Shown here: one piece after another, positions 1 to 5,981 of the stretch
How positions within the stretch are numbered: position 1 is the stretch's first letter
How the letters are laid out: every line of letters begins with the position of its first letter
NCBI GenBank assembly: GCA_003453695.1
Contig: DMNK01000119.1
Coordinates: 6,624-14,084 of the forward strand
Source: Acidimicrobiaceae bacterium
GTDB taxonomy: Bacteria > Actinomycetota > Acidimicrobiia > Acidimicrobiales > UBA8190
Direction of reading: 5' to 3'
DNA: 7,461 nucleotides
Made by a program: the position numbers and the translations under genes
The notes under the pieces: model-generated
Seen by the model: only the letters and a program-made list of their open reading frames with translations
What the model was told of the DNA's origin: nothing
The model's database searches: none

Positions 1-582
1 TCGGACGCCGTCCCGGCAGGATCCGACGAAGCCACCAACGCCTACCTGGAAGCCATGGCCCAGCGGGCCGAGGAGTACCTGGCGCCCGACGGACCGCTCA
101 CGAAGGCCCTGGCGGCACCGACGGGGAACCTGTCGGTGGAGGACGACCTGCTCCACAGCCGCGAGGTGCACGGTGCCGAGATGCCGGCCTTCAACGGGAT
201 CGGCGACGCCCGCTCCTTGGCCCGGATGTACGCGGCGTGCATCGGCGGGGTGGTCACGGACTCCGGTGAGAAGCTGCGCCTGCTGGACGAGCGGCAGCTC
301 GAGGCCGCTGTCACCCAGCGCACGGAGGGCCCTGATCTCGTGCTCCTCGGCCTCGACATCCAGTTCGGGCTGGGCTACATGCTCAACCGGGGCATCCTGG
401 CCGCCGCCGGCCTCGGCGGTCCCCGCGCCTTCGGGCACTTCGGGATGGGCGGGTCGGGTGCCTGGGCGGACCCCGACGCCGAGCTGGCCATGGGCTATGT
501 CATGAACCGCATGGACATCGGCACCACCGGTGACCGGCGGCTCTACTCGCTCATGAAGGCCTGCTACGACTCGCTCGGTTGA
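1..582 (+). CDS. Serine hydrolase, class C beta-lactamase/esterase family (C-terminal part, 5' end outside window)
   Basis: The reading frame is open from base 1 and ends at TGA 580-582, leaving 193 residues of the C-terminal part. The nucleophile motif (SxxK) and the YxN motif of this fold would lie upstream and cannot be seen. The C-terminal signature is visible: GHFGMGGSGAWADPDAEL, where HFG takes the place of the KTG motif of true class C beta-lactamases, followed by MGYVMNRM. The segment EMPAFNGIGDARSLARMYAA, about 60-80 residues into the fragment, is also typical of the EstB/LpqK-like group. Members are mostly esterases or peptidases of unknown substrate rather than antibiotic-resistance enzymes; that is family knowledge, not something the fragment proves. 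The ATG at 55 is internal, because homology-like sequence continues in frame to the window edge. A hairpin begins directly after the stop codon. Confidence 0.85.
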   Translation, partial: SDAVPAGSDEATNAYLEAMAQRAEEYLAPDGPLTKALAAPTGNLSVEDDLLHSREVHGAEMPAFNGIGDARSLARMYAACIGGVVTDSGEKLRLLDERQLEAAVTQRTEGPDLVLLGLDIQFGLGYMLNRGILAAAGLGGPRAFGHFGMGGSGAWADPDAELAMGYVMNRMDIGTTGDRRLYSLMKACYDSLG

Positions 583-605
583 CGACGGCAACTTTTTGCC
601 CGTCG
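583..605 (+). terminator. Hairpin immediately after the serine hydrolase stop codon; possible terminator
   Basis: CGACGGCAA (583-591) pairs with TTGCC (596-600) plus GTCG (602-605), leaving C601 as a single-base bulge and a four-base loop (592-595). The stem starts one base after the stop codon, a common terminator position. The T run lies in the loop and inner stem and no T tract follows the stem, so this is not a classical intrinsic terminator. High-GC actinobacteria often appear to use tail-less hairpins, so the role is inferred from position and stem quality. Confidence 0.4.
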
Positions 606-682
606 CTGGCCCACAACAGCTCGCCGCGCTGCCACACTTGGGGACGAGCACGCCGCGTCTCGAGTGAGCAAGTGAGGTCGAC

Positions 683-1117
683 ATGGAGAACCAGCGCCAC
701 CGGATCGAGCGCTTCGACGCCCTGCTTCGCAACCTGCTCGCCTGGCAGCTCGTCTCGAACGACGGCCCCGGCGGGGACGGAGGCTGGCAGCTGGTACCCG
801 AGGCCCAAGGCCGCTTGGACGAGCTGAACCGTTCGTCCGCCCTGCCCGACGGTGAGCGGCTCGTGTACCTGGACCACCGCTGCGCCGACTGTCACCAGCG
901 GCTGCCCACCCGCTCCCACCAGGGCCTCTTCCTGTGCGAGGCGTGCTTGACGCGCCGCACGGTTCAGGACACGGCCGCCGTCGCCGACTCCGGCGGCGCA
1001 GCAGGCGTGGCGGCCGGCGTCGTCACCGGAAAGCGCTCCCGACGCGCCGTCAGCCGGGCCGGGCTCCTGCGGCCGGGCCTCGGCGCACCGATTCAGGGTT
1101 CGGGCGGCGCCAGCTGA
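683..1117 (+). CDS. Small hypothetical protein with winged-helix-like N-terminus and CxxC/CxxC zinc ribbon
   Basis: This encodes 144 residues starting at ATG 683, preceded by a usable Shine-Dalgarno sequence GTGAGG (672-677) five bases away. Residues 1-55 look helical with a short turn: a leucine-rich FDALLRNLLAWQLV helix, a glycine-rich loop, then GWQLVPEAQGRLDEL. This resembles the wing and final helix of a small winged-helix domain; that is a visual impression. Residues 60-90 hold CADC (67-70) and CEAC (85-88) separated by 14 residues, the spacing of a treble-clef or zinc-ribbon knuckle. Residues 95-144 are low-complexity Ala/Gly then basic (GKRSRR) and probably disordered. I do not recognise a named family. 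Possible roles are DNA or RNA binding or a small regulatory adaptor, but nothing nearby fixes the function. It is alone in its orientation before a convergent gene. Confidence 0.7.
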   Translation: MENQRHRIERFDALLRNLLAWQLVSNDGPGGDGGWQLVPEAQGRLDELNRSSALPDGERLVYLDHRCADCHQRLPTRSHQGLFLCEACLTRRTVQDTAAVADSGGAAGVAAGVVTGKRSRRAVSRAGLLRPGLGAPIQGSGGAS

Positions 1118-1134
1118 GACCAGGGGGCGGTCCC

Positions 1135-1188
1135 GAGCCGGCCGACGGACACCGCCGTCGGGAAGCCTGCCGCAGCTCGGCCGGGCTC
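1135..1188. terminator. Nested inverted repeat between convergent genes; candidate bidirectional terminator
   Basis: The inner hairpin is CCGACGG (1142-1148) pairing with CCGTCGG (1155-1161) around a six-base loop. An outer arm GAGCCGG (1135-1141) can pair with CCGG (1181-1184) and CTC (1186-1188), with G1185 bulged. It lies between the stop of the zinc-ribbon gene (1117) and the stop of the minus-strand isochorismatase-like gene (1187-1189), so it could end transcription from both sides. No T tract is present on either strand, so the terminator role is inferred from symmetry and position. Confidence 0.45.
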
Positions 1189-1753
1189 AGCCGAGGGCGC
1201 CGATGAGATCGTCCACGGTGGTGAGCGTGGCCACCAGGGACATCGTGTTGTCGAGCACCGCCTGGCCGTAACCGCCGGGGATGCCGGCCACGGTGTCGCG
1301 GGGCACCACGACGTAGTAGCCGAGGTCCACGGCCTCCACGCACAGTCCCACGATGCCGAGGTTGAGCGACACCCCGCAGGCCACGACCGTGCGCACCCCC
1401 AAGCCCTGCAGCGTGGCGTGCAGGTCGGTGCCTCCGAAGGGCGCCACCCCGTGGCGCCGGTGGGAGCGGAGGTCCGTGGCCTCGGCGCCCAGTTCGGGCA
1501 CGAGCTCGGTGGCGGCGGTGTCTTCGAGCAGGTGCTCGGGGCGACGCAGCATGGCGGTGATGAGCGGGGCGTTGGCGGGAGAGCCCCGTCGGTCGGCGGT
1601 GAAGCCGGCCGTGCAGTGCACGACGGGGGCGCCGTGCCCGCGGGCAGCGGCGAGCAGCCGTGCCGTGTGCTCGACCACGCGCTCCTGCGCCACCGCGGCG
1701 GCGAGCTCGGGGAAGCTCGAGCAGTCGCCCACCACGCCGCGCTGCAGCTCCAT
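1187..1753 (-). CDS. Isochorismatase-family (cysteine hydrolase-like) protein; N-terminus cut by an in-frame amber codon
   Basis: The 188-residue frame starts at ATG 1753-1751 and ends at TGA 1189-1187. The Rossmann-like isochorismatase pattern is clear: MELQRGVVGD at the start, GAPVVHCTAGF near 41-51, VAPFGGTDLHATLQGLGVRT at 103-122, VVACGVSLNLG at 123-133, then EAVDLGYYVVVPRDTVAG. The start is abnormal. Immediately upstream, in frame, lies AVLT, which with MELQ would form the first beta strand, preceded by a TAG at 1768-1766. Before that, in the same frame, is a plausible N-terminus VPVELTELLEPGS from a GTG at 1807. So the gene is either a short-start version, a nonsense-interrupted pseudogene, or carries a sequence error. 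Usual catalytic residues are changed: Glu2 in place of Asp, no obvious Lys near 98-101 (HRRH), and Gly133 at the Cys position. The reaction cannot be assigned. It follows the acyl-CoA synthetase on the same strand and is probably cotranscribed. Confidence 0.75.
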   Translation of the reverse strand: MELQRGVVGDCSSFPELAAAVAQERVVEHTARLLAAARGHGAPVVHCTAGFTADRRGSPANAPLITAMLRRPEHLLEDTAATELVPELGAEATDLRSHRRHGVAPFGGTDLHATLQGLGVRTVVACGVSLNLGIVGLCVEAVDLGYYVVVPRDTVAGIPGGYGQAVLDNTMSLVATLTTVDDLIGALG

Positions 1754-1833
1754 GGTGAGGACGGCCTACGACCCCGGCTCGAGCAGCTCGGTCAGCTCGA
1801 CCGGCACGGCGCTCGGTGCGGCTCGCTCGGCGG

Positions 1834-3453
1834 CTACGAACTGGGCGCCGTGTCGACGACGACGGACGCCCATCGGTAGTCGGGCTTGCCGCTCGGGGCC
1901 CGCTCGACCTTGTCCACGACGTACAGCTGGCGCGGCACCTTGTAACCGGCGACGTGCTTGCGGCAGTGCTCCTGCACCGCTTCGAGAGAGGGGGCGTCGT
2001 GGCCCGGACGCGCTTCCACGATGGCGGCCACCCGCTGGCCCCAGCGCTCGTCGGGGGCGCCCACCACCAGCGCGTCCATCACGTCGGGATGGGAGCGAAC
2101 CACCGCCTCCACCTCCTCGGGGAAGATCTTCTCGCCTCCCGAGTTGATGCAGATCGAGCCCCGGCCGAGAAGGGTGATCGACCCGTCCGCCTCCACGGTG
2201 GCGAAGTCACCGGGCATCACGTAGCGGACCCCGTCCACGGTGATGAACACCTCGGCGGTCTTCCCGGGGTCGTTGTAGTAGCCGACGGGGATGTCCCCGA
2301 AGCGGGCGATCTTGCCGACCACCCCCGAGCCCGGCTTCACCATCTCCATGTCGTCGTCGAAGACGACCGTCCCGCTCATGGAGGTCACGGTGGGGCCGCT
2401 CTTCATGCTGGTGCCGCCCGGCTTGATCCAGGAGATCCCGTTGTTGCCGCCCTCCGACGAGCCGATGGCATCGCTCATGAGGAGGCTGGGGAAGTGCTCG
2501 AAGAATTGATCCTTCACCGACGGGGAGAAGAGCGCTGCGGTGGAGGTGATGCCGATGAGCGACGACAGGTCGTAGGACGAACCCGGCTCTTCGAGGGCCT
2601 CGATGAGCGGACGGCCCATGGCGTCGCCGGTGATCATGAGCATGTTCACCTTCTCGCCCTCCACCAGGCTCCACACCTCGTGCGGGTCGAAGCGGGCCAC
2701 GAGCACGATGCGGTTGCCCACGAAGCTCTGGCCCATGACCGCCCACTGGGTGGCGCCGTGCATGAGCGGTGCGACGGGGAGGAAGGAGATCTGGCCGCCC
2801 ATGGCCTTGCCCTTGTCCACCATCTCCTCGGGCCGCTCGACCCGCGTGCCGGTCATGGCGTCGATGCCGCCCCCCAAGGCGAAGAAGACGTTGCGGTGCG
2901 GCCACACCACGCCCTTGGGCAGCCCGGTGGTCCCCCCCGTGTAGAGGATGTAGTGGTCGTCGCCGGAGCGGGGCCCGAAGTCCCGCTCCGGTGACTGCCC
3001 GTCGACCGCCGCTTCGAAATCGACGGCGTCTCCGACGGGATCGGGTTCTCCGCTGTCGTCCTCGATGACGACCACGTGGCGCAGCTCGGGCAGCTCGGGG
3101 AGCAGCGCCGCCACCCGAGGGGAGAACTGGCGCTGGTGGACGAGCGCCTGCAGATCGGCGTTTGCGAACAGATAGCGCAGCTCGTCTTCCACGTAGCGGT
3201 AGTTGATGTTGACCCACACCGCCCGCAGCTTGAACACCGCCCACGCCGTCTCGACCCACTCGGCGCTGTTCAGGGCGTAGATGCCCACGTGGTCGCCGGG
3301 GCCGATGCCCGCCGCCGCCAGGTGGTGGGCGAGGCGGTTGGCCCGGGCTTCGGTCTCGGCGTAGCTGACGCGCCTGCCCTCGGCGACCAGGTACTCCCGA
3401 TCCCCGAAGGCGTCCACCGACGCCTCGAACAGATCCGCCAGGTTGAACTCCAT
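1834..3453 (-). CDS. fadD: Acyl-CoA synthetase (AMP-forming), FadD19-like
   Basis: This 539-residue ANL-superfamily enzyme would activate a carboxylic acid with ATP to the acyl-adenylate and transfer it to CoA. Visible motifs, in order: the P-loop YTGGTTGLPKG (171-181), the acyl/adenylate motif GSSEGG (331-336), the adenylate-binding Asp in PGDFA (Asp416), the hinge-region Arg in LLGRGSICINSGGEKI (Arg431), and the C-terminal catalytic lysine in APSGKPDYRW (Lys523). VNINYRYVEDELRYLF and PGSGVVGKIA with IPVGYYNDPGKTAE resemble mycobacterial FadD19, which I recall as a steroid side-chain acyl-CoA ligase; substrate is therefore inferred as a sterol side chain or branched fatty acid. I chose ATG 3453 because the family start is an MxxNLADL-type sequence; a TTG 12 bases upstream is also open. 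No Shine-Dalgarno is visible, so translation may be leaderless or nearly so. A KstR-like palindrome sits 24 bases upstream. Complete, with no lesions seen. Confidence 0.93.
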   Translation of the reverse strand: MEFNLADLFEASVDAFGDREYLVAEGRRVSYAETEARANRLAHHLAAAGIGPGDHVGIYALNSAEWVETAWAVFKLRAVWVNINYRYVEDELRYLFANADLQALVHQRQFSPRVAALLPELPELRHVVVIEDDSGEPDPVGDAVDFEAAVDGQSPERDFGPRSGDDHYILYTGGTTGLPKGVVWPHRNVFFALGGGIDAMTGTRVERPEEMVDKGKAMGGQISFLPVAPLMHGATQWAVMGQSFVGNRIVLVARFDPHEVWSLVEGEKVNMLMITGDAMGRPLIEALEEPGSSYDLSSLIGITSTAALFSPSVKDQFFEHFPSLLMSDAIGSSEGGNNGISWIKPGGTSMKSGPTVTSMSGTVVFDDDMEMVKPGSGVVGKIARFGDIPVGYYNDPGKTAEVFITVDGVRYVMPGDFATVEADGSITLLGRGSICINSGGEKIFPEEVEAVVRSHPDVMDALVVGAPDERWGQRVAAIVEARPGHDAPSLEAVQEHCRKHVAGYKVPRQLYVVDKVERAPSGKPDYRWASVVVDTAPSS

Positions 3454-3477
3454 GCGGCGCGCCAACGTAGCCGAAAC

Positions 3478-3491
3478 TAGAACCGGTTCCT
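3478..3491. promoter_or_regulatory. KstR-like palindromic operator in front of the acyl-CoA synthetase
   Basis: TAGAACCGGTTCCT contains the perfect 10-bp palindrome GAACCGGTTC (3480-3489). It fits the published KstR consensus TnnAACnnGTTnnA at every fixed position except the last, where T3491 replaces A. KstR is a TetR-family repressor of sterol catabolism genes in mycobacteria and rhodococci. The site lies 24 bases upstream of ATG 3453 in the spacer after dxs and overlaps TAnnnT-type -10 candidates on the minus strand (TAGTTT at 3479-3474, TACGTT at 3469-3464). That placement suits repression of the downstream gene. Another TetR-family regulator with an AACnnGTT core is the main alternative. 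Confidence 0.55.
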
Positions 3492-3519
3492 ATCCGGTCC
3501 CACCCGCCGCCCCCGGGGC

Positions 3520-5412
3520 TCAGGCCCGCTCGAGGCGCCGGCGCTCCACGTCGAGCGCCTCGCTCACCGAGGCGGCGATGCCCGGCCCGTCGAGACCCAG
3601 CTCGGTGAGGATGGCGTCCGGCCTGCCCTGGGGCACGTACGCCCGGGGGATGCCGAGGACACGAACCGGTGCCAGGGGCAGGTCGGTCGTGCAGCTGCGC
3701 ATGGCGTCGACCAGGAACGTGCCGGCGCCGCCGGCCCGTACCCCGTCCTCCACGGTGACGACGAGCCCGTGGGCGGCGGCGTCGGACAGCATCTCCGGGT
3801 CGGCGGGCGACACCACCCGCACGTCCCACACCGTGGCGTCGATGCCGTCGCCGGCGAGCTTGCCGGCCGCCTCCTCGGCGGCCTCGACCATCTTCCCGAC
3901 GGCGAGAAGGCACACCGAGCCGTCACCCCGGTGCACGAGCCGCGCCGACAACCGGGTGCCCACCACGCCGTCGTGGGCCTGGCGGGCCGCCGTCTTGGGG
4001 AAGCGGATGGCTGACGGGCCCGGCAAGGCCAGGGCCTCTTCGAGCATGGGCGCCACCTCCTGGGCGCTCGAAGGGGCGAACACCGTCATCCCCGGGATGG
4101 ACAGGCACAGGGCCATGTCCAGCACGCCGTGGTGGCTGGGTCCGTCGTCCCCGGTGATGCCGGCGCGGTCGAGGACGAACACGACAGGCAGCCCGTGCAG
4201 CCCCACGTCCAGGTTCGCCTGGTCGAAGGCGCGGGAGAAGAAGGTGGAGTACACCGCCACCACCGGCCGCAGCCCGGCCATGGCCATGCCGGCGGCGGCG
4301 GTCACGGCGTGCTGCTCGGCGATGCCCACGTCGAGGAAGCGCTCGGGATAGGCGGCCTGGAAGGGGAGCAGCCCCGTCGGCCCCGGCATGGCCGCCGTGA
4401 TGGCGTACAGATCGGGGTGTTCCTCGGCGGCGTCGAGGACGGCCCGGGTGAAGGCGTCGGTGTAGGTGGCCGGAGCGGTCTTGGCGGAGCCCTGGACCGA
4501 GGCGGGCTGCACCTTGAAGTCGTGCAGGCGCTGGATCTCGTCCTCCTCGGCAGGCGCGTAGCCGCGGCCCTTCTGGGTGAGCACGTGCACCAGGATGGGG
4601 CCGTCCCACTCCGCCGCGTTGGCGAAGGCCTGCTCCATGCCGGCGATGTCGTGTCCGTCGATGGGGCCGGCGTAGCGGATACCGAGCGCCTCGAAGAAGC
4701 GGTGGGGGGTCACGATCTCGCGCACCGCGCTCGTGAGCCCGTGCACGCTCGAGTAGGCGAGCCCTCCCACGACCGGGACCCGGCGCAGCAGTCGCCGGGC
4801 CCGCTCGCGGGCGTGCACGTACGAAGGATTGAGGCGGAGGTGGGTCAGCCCCTCCGACAGCCTCGACACCGTCGGCGCGTAGGAGCGCCCGTTGTCGTTC
4901 AGGACGATGATCACCCGGCTGCCGGCGTGGCCCAGGTTGTTGAGCGCTTCGTAGGCCATGCCGCCGGTGAGCGAGCCGTCGCCGACCACGGCCACCACCC
5001 GCCGCTCCGTTTCGCCTCGGAGGCGCAGACCCTCGGCGATGCCCTGGGCGTAGCTCAGCGCCGTCGAGGCATGGCTGTTCTCGATCCAATCGTGCTCCGA
5101 CTCCCGTCGGGAGGGGTAGCCGGACAGCCCGCCCGGCTGGCGCAGGGTGCCGAAGCCCGCCTTGCGGCCGGTGAGGAGCTTGTGGACATAGGCCTGGTGG
5201 CCCGTGTCCCACAGGATGATGTCGTGCGGCGAGGCGAACACCCGGTGCACGGCCAGGGTGAGCTCCACCACCCCCAGGTTCGACCCCAGGTGGCCGCCGG
5301 TGGTGGTGACGGTGGAGACGATGAATTCCCTGATCTCGGCGGCGAGCTGCTCGAGCTGGGAGTGCGACAGGGCTCGCAGGTGGGCCGGGTCGTTGATGTC
5401 GTCGAGGTGCAT
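3520..5412 (-). CDS. dxs: 1-deoxy-D-xylulose-5-phosphate synthase
   Basis: DXS condenses pyruvate and glyceraldehyde 3-phosphate, releasing CO2, to form 1-deoxy-D-xylulose 5-phosphate, the entry step of the MEP isoprenoid route and a precursor for thiamine and pyridoxal. It is a cytosolic TPP enzyme. The 630 residues match the family length (about 620-640). Visible landmarks: GGHLGSNLGVVELT with His41, GHQAYVHKLLTGR at 71-83, the TPP/Mg2+ motif GDGSLTGGMAYEALNNLGH (144-162) ending in LNDNG (171-175), DVGIAEQHAVTAAAG (361-375) with catalytic Glu366, and ITGDDGPSHHG (419-429) with Asp423 and His427. The transketolase C-domain includes TVEDGVRAGGAGTF (553-566). Start ATG 5412 has AAGG only three bases upstream, a tight ribosome site. 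It lies between the thioesterase and the acyl-CoA synthetase on the same strand, with spacers of 118 and 66 bases, so cotranscription is possible but not shown. Confidence 0.97.
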   Translation of the reverse strand: MHLDDINDPAHLRALSHSQLEQLAAEIREFIVSTVTTTGGHLGSNLGVVELTLAVHRVFASPHDIILWDTGHQAYVHKLLTGRKAGFGTLRQPGGLSGYPSRRESEHDWIENSHASTALSYAQGIAEGLRLRGETERRVVAVVGDGSLTGGMAYEALNNLGHAGSRVIIVLNDNGRSYAPTVSRLSEGLTHLRLNPSYVHARERARRLLRRVPVVGGLAYSSVHGLTSAVREIVTPHRFFEALGIRYAGPIDGHDIAGMEQAFANAAEWDGPILVHVLTQKGRGYAPAEEDEIQRLHDFKVQPASVQGSAKTAPATYTDAFTRAVLDAAEEHPDLYAITAAMPGPTGLLPFQAAYPERFLDVGIAEQHAVTAAAGMAMAGLRPVVAVYSTFFSRAFDQANLDVGLHGLPVVFVLDRAGITGDDGPSHHGVLDMALCLSIPGMTVFAPSSAQEVAPMLEEALALPGPSAIRFPKTAARQAHDGVVGTRLSARLVHRGDGSVCLLAVGKMVEAAEEAAGKLAGDGIDATVWDVRVVSPADPEMLSDAAAHGLVVTVEDGVRAGGAGTFLVDAMRSCTTDLPLAPVRVLGIPRAYVPQGRPDAILTELGLDGPGIAASVSEALDVERRRLERA

Positions 5413-5530
5413 GCGCCTTGCCGAGTCAGGGTCCGGCCAGCGTGCCGGGCTCGTTTCCCAACCTACCTCCCCCTGCCCAAGCCCAACCTGCCAGCGCCCG
5501 CCCGCCGGCGCGCACCACCGGGCGGAGTCG
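5413..5530 (-). promoter_or_regulatory. Spacer upstream of dxs; weak promoter-like and repeat signals
   Basis: This 118-base stretch separates the thioesterase stop from the dxs start. On the minus strand AGGTTGGG occurs twice (5464-5457 and 5489-5482), 25 bases apart, and a TAGGTT at 5465-5460 could serve as a -10 element; no convincing -35 is visible. A short hairpin (5431-5450, CCGGC/GCCGG core plus a wobble) lies in the dxs leader. GGCGCGC (5507-5513) and GCGCGCC (5534-5540) form a stem with a 20-base loop around the thioesterase stop and could act as a weak terminator. All calls here are tentative. Confidence 0.25.
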
Positions 5531-5908
5531 TCAGCGCGCCTTGGCCAGGAAGGTGTCCGTCTCCACGACCACCCTGGTCATCCGTCCCGCCGCCACCAAG
5601 CCGGCATGGTCGGAGGCCGACACGGTGAACACCAGGCGGCGGCCCTCCACCCGCTCCAAGGTGGCCTCGGCGGTCACCGTCGTCCCGACGCTGACGGGAG
5701 CCAGATGGTCGAGCTGCACACGGACGCCCACCGTGGTCTTCGGGGGGACGACGGCGCCGGCCAGCGCCGCACAGCAGGCCTCCTCGCACAGCGCCACCAC
5801 GCGGGGGGTGGCCAGCACCTCTACGGCCCCGGTGCGCATGGCGGGAGCGGTGTCTGCTTCGGAGACCACCATGGACGCGGTGGCGGTCAGGCCGATGGTG
5901 ACGGTCAC
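5531..5908 (-). CDS. Hotdog-fold thioesterase, FlK-like (fluoroacetyl-CoA thioesterase family)
   Basis: The 125 residues start at GTG 5908 (read MTVTIGLTATASMVVSEADT), the normal N-terminus of this single-domain hotdog family, and end at TGA 5533-5531. The predicted catalytic residues are all present with the spacing of FlK from Streptomyces cattleya (Thr42, Glu50, His76): Thr34 in VLATP, Glu42 in VALCEE and His68 in VQLDHLAP. VEGRRLVFTVSASD (88-101) and a final VVVETDTFLAKA complete the fold. The enzyme should hydrolyse a small acyl-CoA thioester; most chromosomal homologues are not tied to fluoroacetate, and the real substrate is unknown. The frame is open upstream to 6148, but that part overlaps tldD and looks non-homologous. 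No Shine-Dalgarno precedes the GTG; CACTAT ends five bases upstream, so a leaderless transcript is possible. It is divergent from tldD and points toward dxs. Confidence 0.85.
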   Translation of the reverse strand: MTVTIGLTATASMVVSEADTAPAMRTGAVEVLATPRVVALCEEACCAALAGAVVPPKTTVGVRVQLDHLAPVSVGTTVTAEATLERVEGRRLVFTVSASDHAGLVAAGRMTRVVVETDTFLAKAR

Positions 5909-5981
5909 GGCCCATAGTGTGGCAGCCGGGAGCGGCGACACCTCCCGCAGACGACGCAAACGGCGAAACCGGAAGGACGCA
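5909..5981. promoter_or_regulatory. Divergent promoter region between thioesterase and tldD
   Basis: Seventy-three bases separate two divergent start codons, so promoters in both directions are expected here or just inside the coding ends. On the minus strand CACTAT (5919-5914) is a weak -10 candidate for a leaderless thioesterase message. On the plus strand TAGTGT (5915-5920) fits the TAnnnT pattern and would give tldD a leader of roughly 55 bases. These two candidates overlap, so the promoters could compete. No clear -35 boxes are visible. Confidence 0.35.
5971..5977 (+). promoter_or_regulatory. Strong ribosome binding site that fixes the tldD start
   Basis: GGAAGGA lies upstream of GTG 5982, with five bases between GGAAGG and the start. 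It is the best Shine-Dalgarno sequence in the window. It rules against the longer in-frame extension back to 5418, which has no family resemblance and runs antisense to the thioesterase. Confidence 0.8.

Noticed and set aside
1..582. Serine hydrolase fragment as an antibiotic-resistance beta-lactamase
   Set aside because: The visible HFG-type motif and ADPDAEL segment fit the esterase/peptidase-like relatives; the nucleophile region is outside the window, so resistance cannot be claimed.
1816..2994. Long plus-strand open frame opposite the acyl-CoA synthetase
   Set aside because: His/Ala/Gly/Asp-rich product typical of the antisense frame of a high-GC gene, with no domain signature; the opposite strand encodes a complete ANL enzyme.
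3454..3465. TTG start for the acyl-CoA synthetase, four residues upstream
   Set aside because: No ribosome site supports it and the family N-terminus matches the ATG at 3453, although I cannot fully exclude it.
3511..3518. CCCCGGGG after dxs as a terminator
   Set aside because: Self-complementary but without room for a loop and with no T tract.
2207..3913. Long minus-strand frame overlapping the acyl-CoA synthetase and the 3' end of dxs
   Set aside because: Arg/Gly-rich product of a shifted frame across two clear genes; no recognisable domain.
4129..5628. Long plus-strand open frame opposite dxs
   Set aside because: Val/Gly/His/Arg-rich antisense shadow without motifs; dxs on the other strand is intact and full length.
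5898..5908. Palindrome GTGACGGTCAC at the thioesterase start
   Set aside because: It arises from codons for the repeated Thr-Val residues (GTG ACC GTC ACC) that are normal in this family, so an operator role is not needed to explain it.
5418..5981. In-frame upstream extension of tldD adding 188 residues
   Set aside because: It has no family resemblance, is antisense to the well-supported thioesterase, and would make TldD far longer than its family. GTG 5982 has a strong ribosome site and gives the normal length.
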